Positions 26,590 to 34,797 of a stretch of 64,000 nt of DNA are shown in pieces; positions within the stretch are counted from its first letter, which is position 1; each line of letters starts with the position of its first letter. The stretch spans positions 3,782,001-3,846,000 of the forward strand of contig NZ_CP013417.1 of assembly GCF_001524445.2 (NCBI RefSeq), in the 5' to 3' direction. The position numbers were made by a program, and so were the translations under genes. The notes under the pieces are model-generated. The model saw nothing but the letters and a program-made list of their open reading frames with translations, ran no database searches and had not been told where the DNA came from. The stretch comes from Burkholderia savannae (GTDB lineage: Bacteria; Pseudomonadota; Gammaproteobacteria; Burkholderiales; Burkholderiaceae).

Positions 26590-27081
26590 TCACGAACTCG
26601 AATTCGACGTGATCGCGGCGATCATCGTCTTGATCTGCTGGGTCATCACCGTCATCCCGGCCTGGTAATGCACCGCGTTGTCGGCGAACTGCACGCGCTC
26701 GGTGTCGAGATCGACGGTGTTGCCGTCGAGCGCCGGCTGCTGCGGAATCCGGTACTGCGCGCGGCCGTAGTCGTCGCTCGGGCCGCCCGTCGGAATCAGC
26801 TTCACGTTGCCCGCGAGGTGCGCGCCCGACGTCGTCGCCATCGACATCCCGCCCGTCACGCCCGCCGGCTGAGCGAGCGGCAGTTGCGCCGCGTTGCCGG
26901 CGCTCGCCGCGCCGTCCTGCTTGAGCGCGCGGGCGAGCGTCGACGAGAAGTTGACGTCGCGCGCGCGGTAGCCGGGGGTGTCGGCGTTCGCGATGTTCGA
27001 CGACAACAGTTCCTGCCGATATGCGCGCACGTCGAGCGCCTGGCGGCCGAATGCGAATTCGGCATCGAGTTTGTCCAGCAT
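26590..27081 (-). CDS. flgB: Flagellar proximal rod protein FlgB
   Basis: 163 residues. The ATG at 27081 has GGAGG nine bases upstream, and the protein then starts with MLDKLDAEFAFGRQALDVRA as in other FlgB. SSNIANADTPGYRARDVNF is the rod motif. Longer readings through the flgA antisense are not real. First gene of the flgBCDEFGHIJ operon, divergent from flgA. Confidence 0.95.
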   Translation of the reverse strand: MLDKLDAEFAFGRQALDVRAYRQELLSSNIANADTPGYRARDVNFSSTLARALKQDGAASAGNAAQLPLAQPAGVTGGMSMATTSGAHLAGNVKLIPTGGPSDDYGRAQYRIPQQPALDGNTVDLDTERVQFADNAVHYQAGMTVMTQQIKTMIAAITSNSSS

Positions 27082-27220
27082 CTGCAAGCCTCCGTCTGAA
27101 GATGCGCCGCTCCTTCGCCGCCCGCGATCGACCGCGACGCTCAGTCGCTCGACCACGGGCGGCCAAAGAGGCTTTTTTCCATGAGACGCATGGTAGGCGG
27201 GCGACGCAACGGGCAATCGG

Positions 27221-27262
27221 GCGAATAACCGGCAAAGGGCCCCTCTATTCGCGGTTTGCCGG
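27221..27262. promoter_or_regulatory. Interlocked inverted repeats between flgB and flgA
   Basis: GCGAATA (27221-27227) with TATTCGC (27246-27252), and CCGGCAAA (27229-27236) with TTTGCCGG (27255-27262), form two offset inverted repeats in the divergent intergenic region. The place suits a shared operator such as an FlhDC box; AATA(A/G)-type half sites are present, but the assignment is inference. Confidence 0.4.
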
Positions 27263-27316
27263 CGCTCGCCCATCCCTAGAATGCAACCCGTACCAAACGG
27301 TTTCGAGGAGGGCGCG

Positions 27317-28873
27317 ATGACGACTGACGCAGGCCGCGCGACGCGCACGCGCTTCGCGGCGGCGCTCGCGCTGGCGGGCTGGATGTGCGGCGCGCTCGCG
27401 CAACAGGCGGGCGACGGCGGGATGATCGTGATTCCCGGGCGCGGCGAATCGGCGGAGACGGCGCTCGCGAACGCGGCGAACGCCGCGGGGGCCGGCACGC
27501 CGGGCGCGGCCGGCCGGAACGGAACGGGCCATGCGGCGGGCACAGGCGCGTGGAACGCGCAGGCCGCCGCCCAGGCGGCCGCCGTGTGGGCCGGCCGGAC
27601 CGGCGCGGGATCGGACGATCCTGCCCGCCCCGCGACGGCAGCCGAACGAAACGACGGCCCGATCGTGATCGAACCGGGCCCGGCCGCATCGAGCGACCGG
27701 ATCGCGGCACCGCCCGCCGTCGGGTGGAGCAGGCAAGCGAATGCGGCCGCGCCGGCAGGCGCGCGCAATGGGGGCGCGAATTCCGGGGGCGCGAACTCCG
27801 GGGGCGCGAACTCCGCATCGCCGACGGCCGGATCGAATCCTTCGGCAGGCACGGTGTCAGCGAGAGCCGGATGGCCCCCTCCGGGCGGCGCGAACGCGCC
27901 CATCCCCGCGAATCGGAACAACCCGGCGGCAAGCGTCGCCGCCGGCGCCAATCCCGCATTCCGCGCGGGCGCCGCGCCGCGCGCGCCGGCCGATGCGCAG
28001 CAGGTCGCGACGGTCGTCGCACGGGACGCGGGCGCGTCCGCCGGCCAGCCCGCCAACGCGCAGGCAACCGCCCAGCCGTGGCAGGCGCGGCGCGCGCAAG
28101 CCGCAGCCGCCACGCGAAGCGGCGTGCTTCCCGTGTCGTTGCGCGCGGAGCCCGCGCCGCGCGCGCTGCCGGCCCGTCCCGCGCCGCTTCGCACGGCGGC
28201 GGCCGCCGCGGCCCCGGTTGCGATTCCGGCCCCGATTCCGGTTCCGGCCGGCCAGCAGGACGGAGAAACGATCCGCCGCGCGGCGCTCGCGTTCCTGCAA
28301 CAGCAGGCGGCGGGCCTGCCCGGCAAGACCACCATCACGGTCGCGCCAGCGTTCCCGCGCGGCCTCGCCGCATGCACGACGCTCGAGCCGTTCCTGCCGT
28401 CGGGCGCGCGCCTGTGGGGCCGCACGACGGTCGGCGTGCGCTGCGCGGGCGAGCGTCCGTGGACGATCTACCTGCAGGCGAAACTCGCCGTCCAGGCGAC
28501 CTATTACATCGCGGCGCGCCAGATCGCGCCCGGCGAAACGCTGTCCGCCGCCGATCTCGTCGCGCGCGACGGCGACCTGACGACGCTGCCGCTCGCCGTG
28601 ATCACCGATCCTCAGCAGGCGGTCGGCGCGACCGCGCTCACGCGCGTCGCGGCCGGGCTGCCGCTGCGCCAGGATCTGCTGAAGAGCGCGGCGTCGGTGT
28701 CGATCGGGCAGACGGTGCGGGTCGTCGCGTCGGGGCAGGGATTCACGATTTCGGCCGACGGCAGCGTGCTCAACAACGCGGCGCCCGGCCAGCAGGTGCG
28801 GGTGCGGATGGCGGCGGGCCAGATCGTCACGGCGATCGTCAAGGACGCCGCGACGGTCGAGATCCCCCTCTAA
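27317..28873 (+). CDS. flgA: Flagellar P-ring chaperone FlgA, with a large N-terminal extension
   Basis: 518 residues, about twice the usual FlgA. GAGGAGG precedes the ATG at 27317. A signal peptide (hydrophobic core ending GALAQ near residue 31) leads into about 280 residues of Ala/Gly/Pro/Asn low-complexity sequence with a GGANS triple repeat. The real FlgA part starts near residue 310 (FLQQQAAGLPGKTTITVAP): the ChapFlgA/SAF domain with IAPGETLSAADLVARDGDL and the ending SVSIGQTVRVVASGQGFTIS. It escorts FlgI in the periplasm. Divergent from flgB. Confidence 0.9.
   Translation: MTTDAGRATRTRFAAALALAGWMCGALAQQAGDGGMIVIPGRGESAETALANAANAAGAGTPGAAGRNGTGHAAGTGAWNAQAAAQAAAVWAGRTGAGSDDPARPATAAERNDGPIVIEPGPAASSDRIAAPPAVGWSRQANAAAPAGARNGGANSGGANSGGANSASPTAGSNPSAGTVSARAGWPPPGGANAPIPANRNNPAASVAAGANPAFRAGAAPRAPADAQQVATVVARDAGASAGQPANAQATAQPWQARRAQAAAATRSGVLPVSLRAEPAPRALPARPAPLRTAAAAAAPVAIPAPIPVPAGQQDGETIRRAALAFLQQQAAGLPGKTTITVAPAFPRGLAACTTLEPFLPSGARLWGRTTVGVRCAGERPWTIYLQAKLAVQATYYIAARQIAPGETLSAADLVARDGDLTTLPLAVITDPQQAVGATALTRVAAGLPLRQDLLKSAASVSIGQTVRVVASGQGFTISADGSVLNNAAPGQQVRVRMAAGQIVTAIVKDAATVEIPL
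27770..27814. repeat. 15-bp tandem repeat inside flgA
   Basis: Three copies of GGGGGCGCGAA(T/C)TCC in a row, coding for (N)GGANS units in the low-complexity region. Unit length is a multiple of three, so copy changes keep the frame. Confidence 0.8.
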
Positions 28874-28919
28874 GATTGCAAACTTTCGTTGATTCAGGGA
28901 TTTACCGAAAAACGGGTGC

Positions 28920-28946
28920 TAAAGTTCGGGCCGGCCTTGCCGTTAT
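28920..28946 (+). promoter_or_regulatory. Sigma28 (FliA) promoter of flgM
   Basis: TAAA (28920-28923), 15 bases, GCCGTTAT (28939-28946). The site is 30 bases ahead of the flgM start and matches the sigma28 consensus closely, as expected for the autoregulated anti-sigma gene. Confidence 0.8.
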
Positions 28947-28976
28947 CGTGGTCAAACCCGTACAGGAAACACCATC

Positions 28977-29321
28977 GTGAAAGTCGATTCCACCACTACT
29001 TCGAACGCCCGCACGCTGTCGAACGCCAGTGCGGGCACGGCTCGCACGCAAGCCGGCCAGCCGGCCGCGGCTCAGGCGCCTGCCGGCGCCGCGAGCGCGC
29101 CGACGGGCGGGGATGCGAACGTGAGCCTGTCCGGCCTGTCGTCGACACTGCGCGGCCTGGCCGCCTCGGGCAGCGCCGACATCGATACCGCGCAGGTCGA
29201 GGCGATCCGGGACGCGATCAAGAACGGCACGCTGTCGATCGACACGGGCAAGATCGCCGACGGAATCCTGCAGACCGCCCGCGATTTGCTGAAGCAGCCG
29301 CCGCAAACGGGCAACAGCTGA
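28977..29321 (+). CDS. flgM: Anti-sigma28 factor FlgM
   Basis: 114 residues. Inhibits FliA until it is exported through the finished hook. The N-terminal half is disordered and Ala/Thr-rich, the C-terminal half (IDTAQVEAIRDAIKNGTLSI then KIADGILQTARDLL) is the sigma-binding helix pair of the family. AGGAAACACCATC precedes GTGAAAG at the start. Confidence 0.93.
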   Translation: MKVDSTTTSNARTLSNASAGTARTQAGQPAAAQAPAGAASAPTGGDANVSLSGLSSTLRGLAASGSADIDTAQVEAIRDAIKNGTLSIDTGKIADGILQTARDLLKQPPQTGNS

Positions 29322-29400
29322 GCCGGCTTCACGGCCGGACGACGGAATGCGTAACACGGCGCACGGACGGTCCGCGCGCCGCCAAGTCGAGCCAAACGAG

Positions 29401-29841
29401 ATGAGAGACGAACTGCTGGCCACGGTCAACGACGAGCACGCGACGATCGAAGCGTTCGCGTCCCTGCTCGCCTACGAGGAAAAGGCGCTGACGACGGCAT
29501 CGCCGATCGACGCGCTGCCGGGCATCGTCGACAGGAAAACCGAGCTGATCGAAAAGCTCGCGCAGCTCGAACGCCAGCGCGACACGCTGCTCGCGTCGCG
29601 CGGCCTGCCGGCCGGCAAGAAAGGAATGGATCGCGCGGCCGAAACCGACGCGCGCCTCGCGAACGGCTGGCAGTTGCTGCAGCAATCGGCCGAGCGCGCG
29701 CGCCACGCGAACGCGATCAACGGAATGCTGATCCGCATTCGGATGGACTACAACGAACGCACGCTCTCCGTGCTGCGCGCCGCGCCGCAGCGCAACGGCT
29801 TTTACGGGCCGGACGGCCGCGTCGCGACGGCCGCGCCCTAA
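29401..29841 (+). CDS. flgN: Flagellar export chaperone FlgN
   Basis: 146 residues from ATG 29401; an upstream ATG at 29347 would add 18 Arg-rich residues untypical of the family. A helical cytoplasmic chaperone for FlgK and FlgL: DELLATVNDEHATIEAFASL and LIEKLAQLERQRDTLL are long amphipathic helices. Follows flgM on the same strand and likely shares its sigma28 promoter. Confidence 0.88.
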   Translation: MRDELLATVNDEHATIEAFASLLAYEEKALTTASPIDALPGIVDRKTELIEKLAQLERQRDTLLASRGLPAGKKGMDRAAETDARLANGWQLLQQSAERARHANAINGMLIRIRMDYNERTLSVLRAAPQRNGFYGPDGRVATAAP

Positions 29842-30274
29842 ATACGCCCCTCGATCGCCGGGCGCGGCTCGCGCGTCGGCACGGGCTCTCGAAGCAAGCC
29901 GAGCCGGCGTCGATCGTACTCATTCGCGACGATCGATATCGCGAATCGGCTTCATTCGCGCCGCCTGCCGGCGCCTTCGTCGGCCCCGCTCATCCCTCGG
30001 ACGCCACAAGCTGACTCGCGCGCGAGCGCCGGACGATGGCTGTCCCGAGCGCGGCGGAATGCGCGTGAATCGTTGCCCTGCCCGGCGCCCCATGTTCCCG
30101 TCGCCCGATTGCCCCGAATCCGGCGACGCGCATCGCCCCGACTTTTCCTCCCCTGACTCATTACGCGTGGACGACCTGGCGGCTCCGGCGTCGCCCGTTT
30201 GCACGCGTCGCAAACCGGGATTCGACCGGGCTCCGCTTCCCGCGCCGGAATCGAGCGGGGAACCCGAGGCCGCC

Positions 30275-30350
30275 TGCCTCTGCCTCTGCCTCTGCCTCTG
30301 CCTCTGCCTCTGCCTCTGCCTCTGCCTCTGCCTCTGCCTCTGCCTCTGCC
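30275..30350. repeat. Hexanucleotide repeat (TGCCTC) x12
   Basis: Twelve perfect TGCCTC units plus TGCC. Perfect tandem hexamers of this length are prone to slippage. Confidence 0.95.
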
Positions 30351-30392
30351 GTTGCCGTTGCGGTTGCGGTTGCGGTTGCGGTTGCGGTTGCC
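30351..30392. repeat. Hexanucleotide repeat (GTTGCG) x7
   Basis: GTTGCC, five GTTGCG, GTTGCC follow directly on the TGCCTC array. CCGCCG/CCGCTG triplet runs continue to about 30470. Confidence 0.9.
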
Positions 30393-30887
30393 GCCACCGC
30401 ACCGCGACCACCGCCGCCGCTACCGCTGCCACCGCCGCTGCCGCCGCTGCCGCCGCTGCCGCCGCAAACCATCACATCGCATGACGCTGCGTCGAGGCAA
30501 GACGTCCCGGCCGCCGGTTCACGCATCGTCCGCGCCGCTGGCCATCGAAGCGGCACCCGAGACTTCTTATCCGGCCGGCGGCGCCCTTTCACGTCCGCCC
30601 GAATCCAATCGGAACTTCCCCCGCAAATCGGCGCTTTTTCCGCACGCCGCATTCCGCTCCACGACGGAAATCGAGGCCGACACGGCGAATTCGCTGATCC
30701 GCGCGGCCCGTTCATTCGGCCGATTACGACCGCTTTTCCGATTCGGCGCCGCGTTTTCCGTAGATCGCGCCAATTGCGCCCACGGTTGCTTTCCTAAGAT
30801 GTTTTCACGGACCTACCAAGCGACGCAGGGTTCGTACCGAAAACACATCCCGCCGAAAGGCAGCTTCATGTTCATCAAGGAGCAACC

Positions 30888-31178
30888 ATGGCATTTCCGA
30901 CCAGCGTCAACGACCAGATCACCGATTCCGTCACCCAGGCCAATACCAAGGTATTGGGCGATGCGCCGGCGATCGCGATGGGCAACCTCTATCAGGCCAC
31001 GGCGCAAGCGCTCGCCAATACCGCCCACAACGCCACCAACGCTCAGCAGCAAAGCTACGTCACCACTCAAGCCGCCACCACGATGGGCGTGGCGACGCTG
31101 TACTCGCTCGACACCGCCGCCACCGGCGTATCGACCAAGGACATCCTGAGCACCGGCGTTCGCGGCCTCGGCAGCTGA
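30888..31178 (+). CDS. RebB-family R-body protein, copy 1
   Basis: 96 residues. RebB proteins polymerise into R-bodies, coiled protein ribbons that unroll violently. The family pattern is clear: VNDQITDSVTQANTKVLGDA, then AIAMGNLYQATAQAL and a QQQSYVTTQAATTMGVATLY helix. AAGGAGCAACC precedes the ATG. First of a tandem series; nearly the same protein as the next gene, so recent duplication is likely. Confidence 0.92.
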   Translation: MAFPTSVNDQITDSVTQANTKVLGDAPAIAMGNLYQATAQALANTAHNATNAQQQSYVTTQAATTMGVATLYSLDTAATGVSTKDILSTGVRGLGS

Positions 31179-31210
31179 TCGCCCAAGCCCAATTCATTGA
31201 GGAGCCCGAC

Positions 31211-31480
31211 ATGGCTTTTCCGACCAGCGTCAATGACCAGATCACCGATTCCGTCACCCAGGCCAACACCAAAGTGCTGGGCGACGCGCCGGCCATCGCG
31301 ATGGGCAACCTGTACCAGGCTACGGCGCAAGCCTTGGCCAACGCGGCGCACAACGCGACCTACGCGCAGCAACAGAGCTACGTCACGGCGCAAGCCGCCA
31401 CCACGATGGGCGTCGCGACGCTGTACTCGCTCGACACGGCCACGACCGGGATCGCCACCACCAAGATCCTCGGCACTTGA
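31211..31480 (+). CDS. RebB-family R-body protein, copy 2
   Basis: 89 residues, with the first 44 residues identical to copy 1 except at the end of that stretch. GAGGAG lies upstream of the ATG. The C-terminus differs (TTKILGT), the rest being the RebB core. Confidence 0.92.
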   Translation: MAFPTSVNDQITDSVTQANTKVLGDAPAIAMGNLYQATAQALANAAHNATYAQQQSYVTAQAATTMGVATLYSLDTATTGIATTKILGT

Positions 31481-31518
31481 GGACTGCCGGCGACCGTTGA
31501 CACCAAGGAGTTGAGCAC

Positions 31519-31785
31519 ATGGCCTTTCCCACCGCCGTCAACAACCAGGTTACCGATTCGGTGACCCAGGCGAACACCCAGGTGCTGGGGGTGTCTGCGT
31601 CCATTGCGATGGGCAACCTGTACCAGGCCACGGCGCAGGCCTTGGCCAACGCGGCACACAACGCGACCCTGGCGCAACAGCAGATGTACGTCACGGCGCA
31701 GGCTGCGACCACGATGGGCGTCGCGCTACTGTACTCGTTGGATACCGGCAGTACGGCAATGGCGACCAAGAAGATCCTCGGCTGA
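31519..31785 (+). CDS. RebB-family R-body protein, copy 3
   Basis: 88 residues. More diverged in the first helix (VNNQVTDSVTQANTQVLGVS) but the AMGNLYQATAQALANAAHNA core is unchanged. AAGGAG is placed before the start. Confidence 0.92.
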   Translation: MAFPTAVNNQVTDSVTQANTQVLGVSASIAMGNLYQATAQALANAAHNATLAQQQMYVTAQAATTMGVALLYSLDTGSTAMATKKILG

Positions 31786-31839
31786 GGGTCCTGCGTCGAT
31801 CACCACGCCTCGTCATCCATATATTAAGGAGTATGAATC

Positions 31840-32112
31840 ATGGCATTTCCCACTTCAGTCAACAGCCAGATCACCGATTCGGTCTCGCAAGTCAACACGA
31901 AGGTACTGGGCGACGCGCCATCCGTCGCGATGGGCAACCTGTACGTGGCGACGAGCCAGGCGCTGTCGAACGCCGCCCACAACGCCACGAACAATCAGCA
32001 GCAATCGTACGTGACGATGCAGGCGTCCACCACGCAGGCCGTGTCCACGCTGCTGACGGTGGAAACGGGCACCACGGGCGCCGCCACCGCGGAAATCCTC
32101 GGCCTGAAATAA
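31840..32112 (+). CDS. RebB-family R-body protein, copy 4
   Basis: 90 residues, the most diverged of the four full-length copies (VNSQITDSVSQVNTKVLG, MQASTTQAVSTLLTVETGTT). AAGGAG lies about 13 bases ahead. Different copies may be structural and modulating subunits, as RebA/RebB in Caedibacter. Confidence 0.92.
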   Translation: MAFPTSVNSQITDSVSQVNTKVLGDAPSVAMGNLYVATSQALSNAAHNATNNQQQSYVTMQASTTQAVSTLLTVETGTTGAATAEILGLK

Positions 32113-32200
32113 CCACGCGTGACGCCCGCGGCCGACGCACCGGGGTACGCGGGCGCCGCGCGCGCCAGCCATCGAGTATTCCGCTGAACCGGTCTGCGCG

Positions 32201-32392
32201 ATGCCCGAGCTCGCCGTAGGTCAAACGGCCGCAGTCGCGATGGCAATGACCTATCTCGCGATGGCCGACAGCCTCGGCATCGCGATGAGCAATGCCGTCG
32301 CCAATCAGCAGCGAGGCCAGGTCATCGCCGGCGCGGCCACGACTCAGGTTCTCGCCTTGATCATCGCAAAGGGAAGCCAACAGGGAAGCTAA
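32201..32392 (+). CDS. Short RebB-like protein, 63 aa
   Basis: Keeps the central helix pattern of RebB (AVAMAMTYLAMADSLGIAMS, NAVANQQRGQVIAGAATTQV) but lacks the first 20 residues (VNxQITDxV). The ribosome site is poor and no upstream start exists in frame. Ends five bases before the next gene. Could be a reduced subunit, a capping protein or a decaying copy. Confidence 0.65.
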   Translation: MPELAVGQTAAVAMAMTYLAMADSLGIAMSNAVANQQRGQVIAGAATTQVLALIIAKGSQQGS

Positions 32393-32397
32393 CCGTC

Positions 32398-32931
32398 ATG
32401 AGCACCGATGACAGCTCCGTCAACAGTCAAATCGTCGACGCCGTCAGCAACGTCGTCACGCTGACGACCGGCCAAGCGCCGTCACAAGCGTTCGGCATGC
32501 TCGACGCCGTCTTGCTGGAGACGCTCGGCATGGCAATGCACAACGCGGTGAGCCGCCAGCAAAGCGCAGGCATGATCAATTCGGCCGCGCTGACGGCCGC
32601 GTGCGCGAAGATCCTCGCCGTGCCGTTCCCGGTCCCGCCGCCGCCTCCGCCGCCCGCGCCGACGCCGCCGCCCGACGTGCATCCGCTGCCGGGCCCCGAC
32701 GAATCATTGTCGCCCGTTTCCGTCGTGGAGGCGGCCGTCAAGGAAGGCGAGACCGCGTTCGGTGAAGCCAAGGCCGCCCTCGACGAGCTGAAGGTATCGG
32801 CCGACACGGCCGCGCAGGACGCGGGCGACGCCGAGTATGCGCTGGATCAGTTCGCACAATCGGTCACGGCGGCCCTATCGAAGCCCGGCGGCGACACGCC
32901 GATCCACGGCGGATCGGGCGGCAAGAGCTGA
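32398..32931 (+). CDS. RebB-like protein with proline-rich linker and helical tail, 177 aa
   Basis: Residues 1-75 repeat the RebB plan (VNSQIVDAVSNVVTLTTGQA, AMHNAVSRQQSAGMINSAAL). A polyproline hinge (VPPPPPPPAPTPPP, about 80-95) leads to a C-terminal Ala/Glu-rich helical tail (VVEAAVKEGETAFGEAKAAL). The build suggests a Reb subunit that carries an extra interaction arm. Confidence 0.8.
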   Translation: MSTDDSSVNSQIVDAVSNVVTLTTGQAPSQAFGMLDAVLLETLGMAMHNAVSRQQSAGMINSAALTAACAKILAVPFPVPPPPPPPAPTPPPDVHPLPGPDESLSPVSVVEAAVKEGETAFGEAKAALDELKVSADTAAQDAGDAEYALDQFAQSVTAALSKPGGDTPIHGGSGGKS

Positions 32932-32980
32932 CGGGGTTCATGCGGATCGCTGAACAATTCAATACACCGAAGGAAATGTC

Positions 32981-33328
32981 ATGGACCCCTCGAAGGTGAA
33001 CTCTCAAGTCATCGACGTGATCAACCAGAGCCAGCTCGCGACGATGAGCCCGCAGGTGGTGCTGACGAGCGGCGCGGGCAAGGCCTACCAGTCGGTCGCC
33101 CAATCGACCGCGCTCGCGGTACAGGACGCGACCGACGCGCTGCGCAACATCACCACGATCGCGACGACGGCCGCCGGCGTGGCGATGGCGCAGTTCCTCG
33201 CCACCGGCAAGCCGCAATACGCGGCGGCGCTCACCCAGGCGCAGGACATGATGAAGTCCGCGACCGACGACTACGCGAAGATCGGCACGGTCGCCGCGAC
33301 CGTGCTCAAGGGCTTCCCGGCGGGCTGA
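32981..33328 (+). CDS. RebB-like protein, 115 aa
   Basis: Begins SKVNSQVIDVINQSQLATMS, in register with other Reb proteins, and contains an Ala-rich core (STALAVQDATDALRNITTIA). The last 45 residues extend beyond the usual RebB length. Preceded by GAAGGAAATGTC. Confidence 0.8.
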   Translation: MDPSKVNSQVIDVINQSQLATMSPQVVLTSGAGKAYQSVAQSTALAVQDATDALRNITTIATTAAGVAMAQFLATGKPQYAAALTQAQDMMKSATDDYAKIGTVAATVLKGFPAG

Positions 33329-33370
33329 AGCGGACGGTATGCACCCGCAGTCCGACCAAGGAGCATTGCC

Positions 33371-34471
33371 ATGACCGTATCCGTTGCCGGCAAGTTGATA
33401 CCGCAGCCCGACGCGCTGTCCGATATCGGAAAGCGGGCGCTCGAGTTCGTCGACGGCGGCACCGAGTGGCTCGACTGGGCCGCCACCGCGCCGACGGCGC
33501 GTTACGCCTTCGCGGACGAAACCGAGCTGATCGCCACGGTGCAGCAGGGGCTGCACGTGTCGCGGCATACGCTGCTGCCGCAACTCGGGCTGATGGTCAG
33601 TCCGGTGAAGCTCATGACGCTGAGCCTGGCCGACCTGAATGTCCTCGCGCGCGCCGAAAGCGGCGACGGCTCCTCCGTCGTGGCCGCGCAAGTCGCGAAG
33701 ATTCTCTCGGAACACGGTCTCGTCACACGCGACGAACTGGCCGCGGGCGTCAGTTTTCTCGCACAACTCGGCGTCAAATCGGCGCCGCTGTTTCAGGCGC
33801 TCGGCTTCGACGAAAGCCTCGCGGTCACGAACCTCATGCACCTGCCGCAGAGCGCGAGGCAACAGCCGTTGCAGCAGGAAGCGGCGTCGTTCGCGTTGAA
33901 GCAGGCGCGCACCGTGCACGAGTTCTGCGACTTCTATCGGTTTTATCTCGACTATGCGGAACAACTGAACAGCAGCGCCGCCACGCCCGAGCGACGCGAT
34001 GCCGCGGCTACCGACGCTTCGCAAGCGTTGCTGCGGGTTCTGTTCGGCGCGCTCGACTGCCCGCAAGTACAGGGCCTGGCCGGGCCGTCCGAAGTGGCGC
34101 AGACGGTGCGCAACTGGCTCGCTCAAGGCCGGCTGGTGGGTTTTGCGAGGTTGTCGCAGGGCGCGCAGCAGATCGTCCAGCACACCGCCTACAAGGGCGA
34201 GACCGGCGAGGCGGCCAAGCGCATCGTCGATCTCTTCATGCATGCGGCGCAGTCGTTTCTGGCGGCCCACCAGCCCGAGCGCGGCACGATGGGCCAGGAT
34301 GGCGCGACATGTCTGTTCCTCGTCGAGTCGGCGCAGCTGCGCGCCGAATTGCAGTTGAGCGGCAACGGCGTGATTTCACTGAGCGACTTCGGCGCGAGAC
34401 CTGCCGCGCCGGCGGCGCTTGCGACCATCGAGTCGGACCGAGCGTCCACAGAACAGGAGAACGCATCGTGA
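33371..34471 (+). CDS. Reb-cluster hypothetical protein, 366 aa
   Basis: Family not recognised. A soluble, mostly helical protein without signal peptide or membrane segment. Begins MTVSVAGKLIPQPDALSDIG after a CAAGGAGCATTGCC ribosome site. A hydrophilic body contains HEFCDFYRFYLDYAEQL and a long helix-rich C-terminal half. The stop overlaps the GTG of the next gene (GTGA), so it is co-translated with the small helical genes that follow. Its constant position between the Reb genes and the 651-aa protein suggests a role in assembly or loading; that is inference. Confidence 0.8.
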   Translation: MTVSVAGKLIPQPDALSDIGKRALEFVDGGTEWLDWAATAPTARYAFADETELIATVQQGLHVSRHTLLPQLGLMVSPVKLMTLSLADLNVLARAESGDGSSVVAAQVAKILSEHGLVTRDELAAGVSFLAQLGVKSAPLFQALGFDESLAVTNLMHLPQSARQQPLQQEAASFALKQARTVHEFCDFYRFYLDYAEQLNSSAATPERRDAAATDASQALLRVLFGALDCPQVQGLAGPSEVAQTVRNWLAQGRLVGFARLSQGAQQIVQHTAYKGETGEAAKRIVDLFMHAAQSFLAAHQPERGTMGQDGATCLFLVESAQLRAELQLSGNGVISLSDFGARPAAPAALATIESDRASTEQENAS

Positions 34472-34797
34472 GCATTCCAAAGATATCGATTCAAGAGGTA
34501 TCCGAACGAATGGAAGATCCGCAAACGGTGGCCGACCGGCTGCGCGTGTCGGCACCGTCCGGCGTCGCGCCGTCCATCACGCCGCGCATCACGCCGGCCG
34601 ACGCGCCGCCGGACTTCTCGAGCGCGAGCGCCGTCGTCGCCGACATGCGCAGGGAAGCGCGCGCGAAGGCTGAGCAGATGGTGATGGAAGCCAGACAGGC
34701 GCTGCTGGAATCGCTGCATGCGTTGCACGCGACCGGAAAGGCCGATGCTGTTTCCGGCGTTGCGGCTGCGGCGTCGAAAAAGCGAGGCAAGCGATGA
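34468..34797 (+). CDS. Reb-cluster small helical protein, 109 aa
   Basis: Starts with GTG overlapping the previous stop and ends overlapping the next start (ATGA). The N-terminal 45 residues are Ser/Pro-rich and probably unstructured; the C-terminal part (VVADMRREARAKAEQMVMEA) forms one long amphipathic helix, followed by a basic tail KKRGKR. Family not recognised. Confidence 0.75.
   Translation: MSIPKISIQEVSERMEDPQTVADRLRVSAPSGVAPSITPRITPADAPPDFSSASAVVADMRREARAKAEQMVMEARQALLESLHALHATGKADAVSGVAAAASKKRGKR

Larger units (their letters stand above)
29842..30887. other. Long non-coding region between flgN and the reb cluster
   Basis: About 1 kb with no credible gene. Its centre is a run of simple repeats (30275-30480). 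Frames through these repeats give only poly(Cys-Leu), poly(Gln-Arg) or poly(Ala). A weak promoter pair TTGCGC (30774) and TAAGAT (30795) precedes the first reb gene, with spacing of only 15 bases. Confidence 0.65.

Noticed and set aside
30059..30484. Plus-strand frame giving poly(Cys-Leu) and poly(Ala) through the hexamer repeats
   Set aside because: Protein is only translated microsatellite; no ribosome site or homologous domain.
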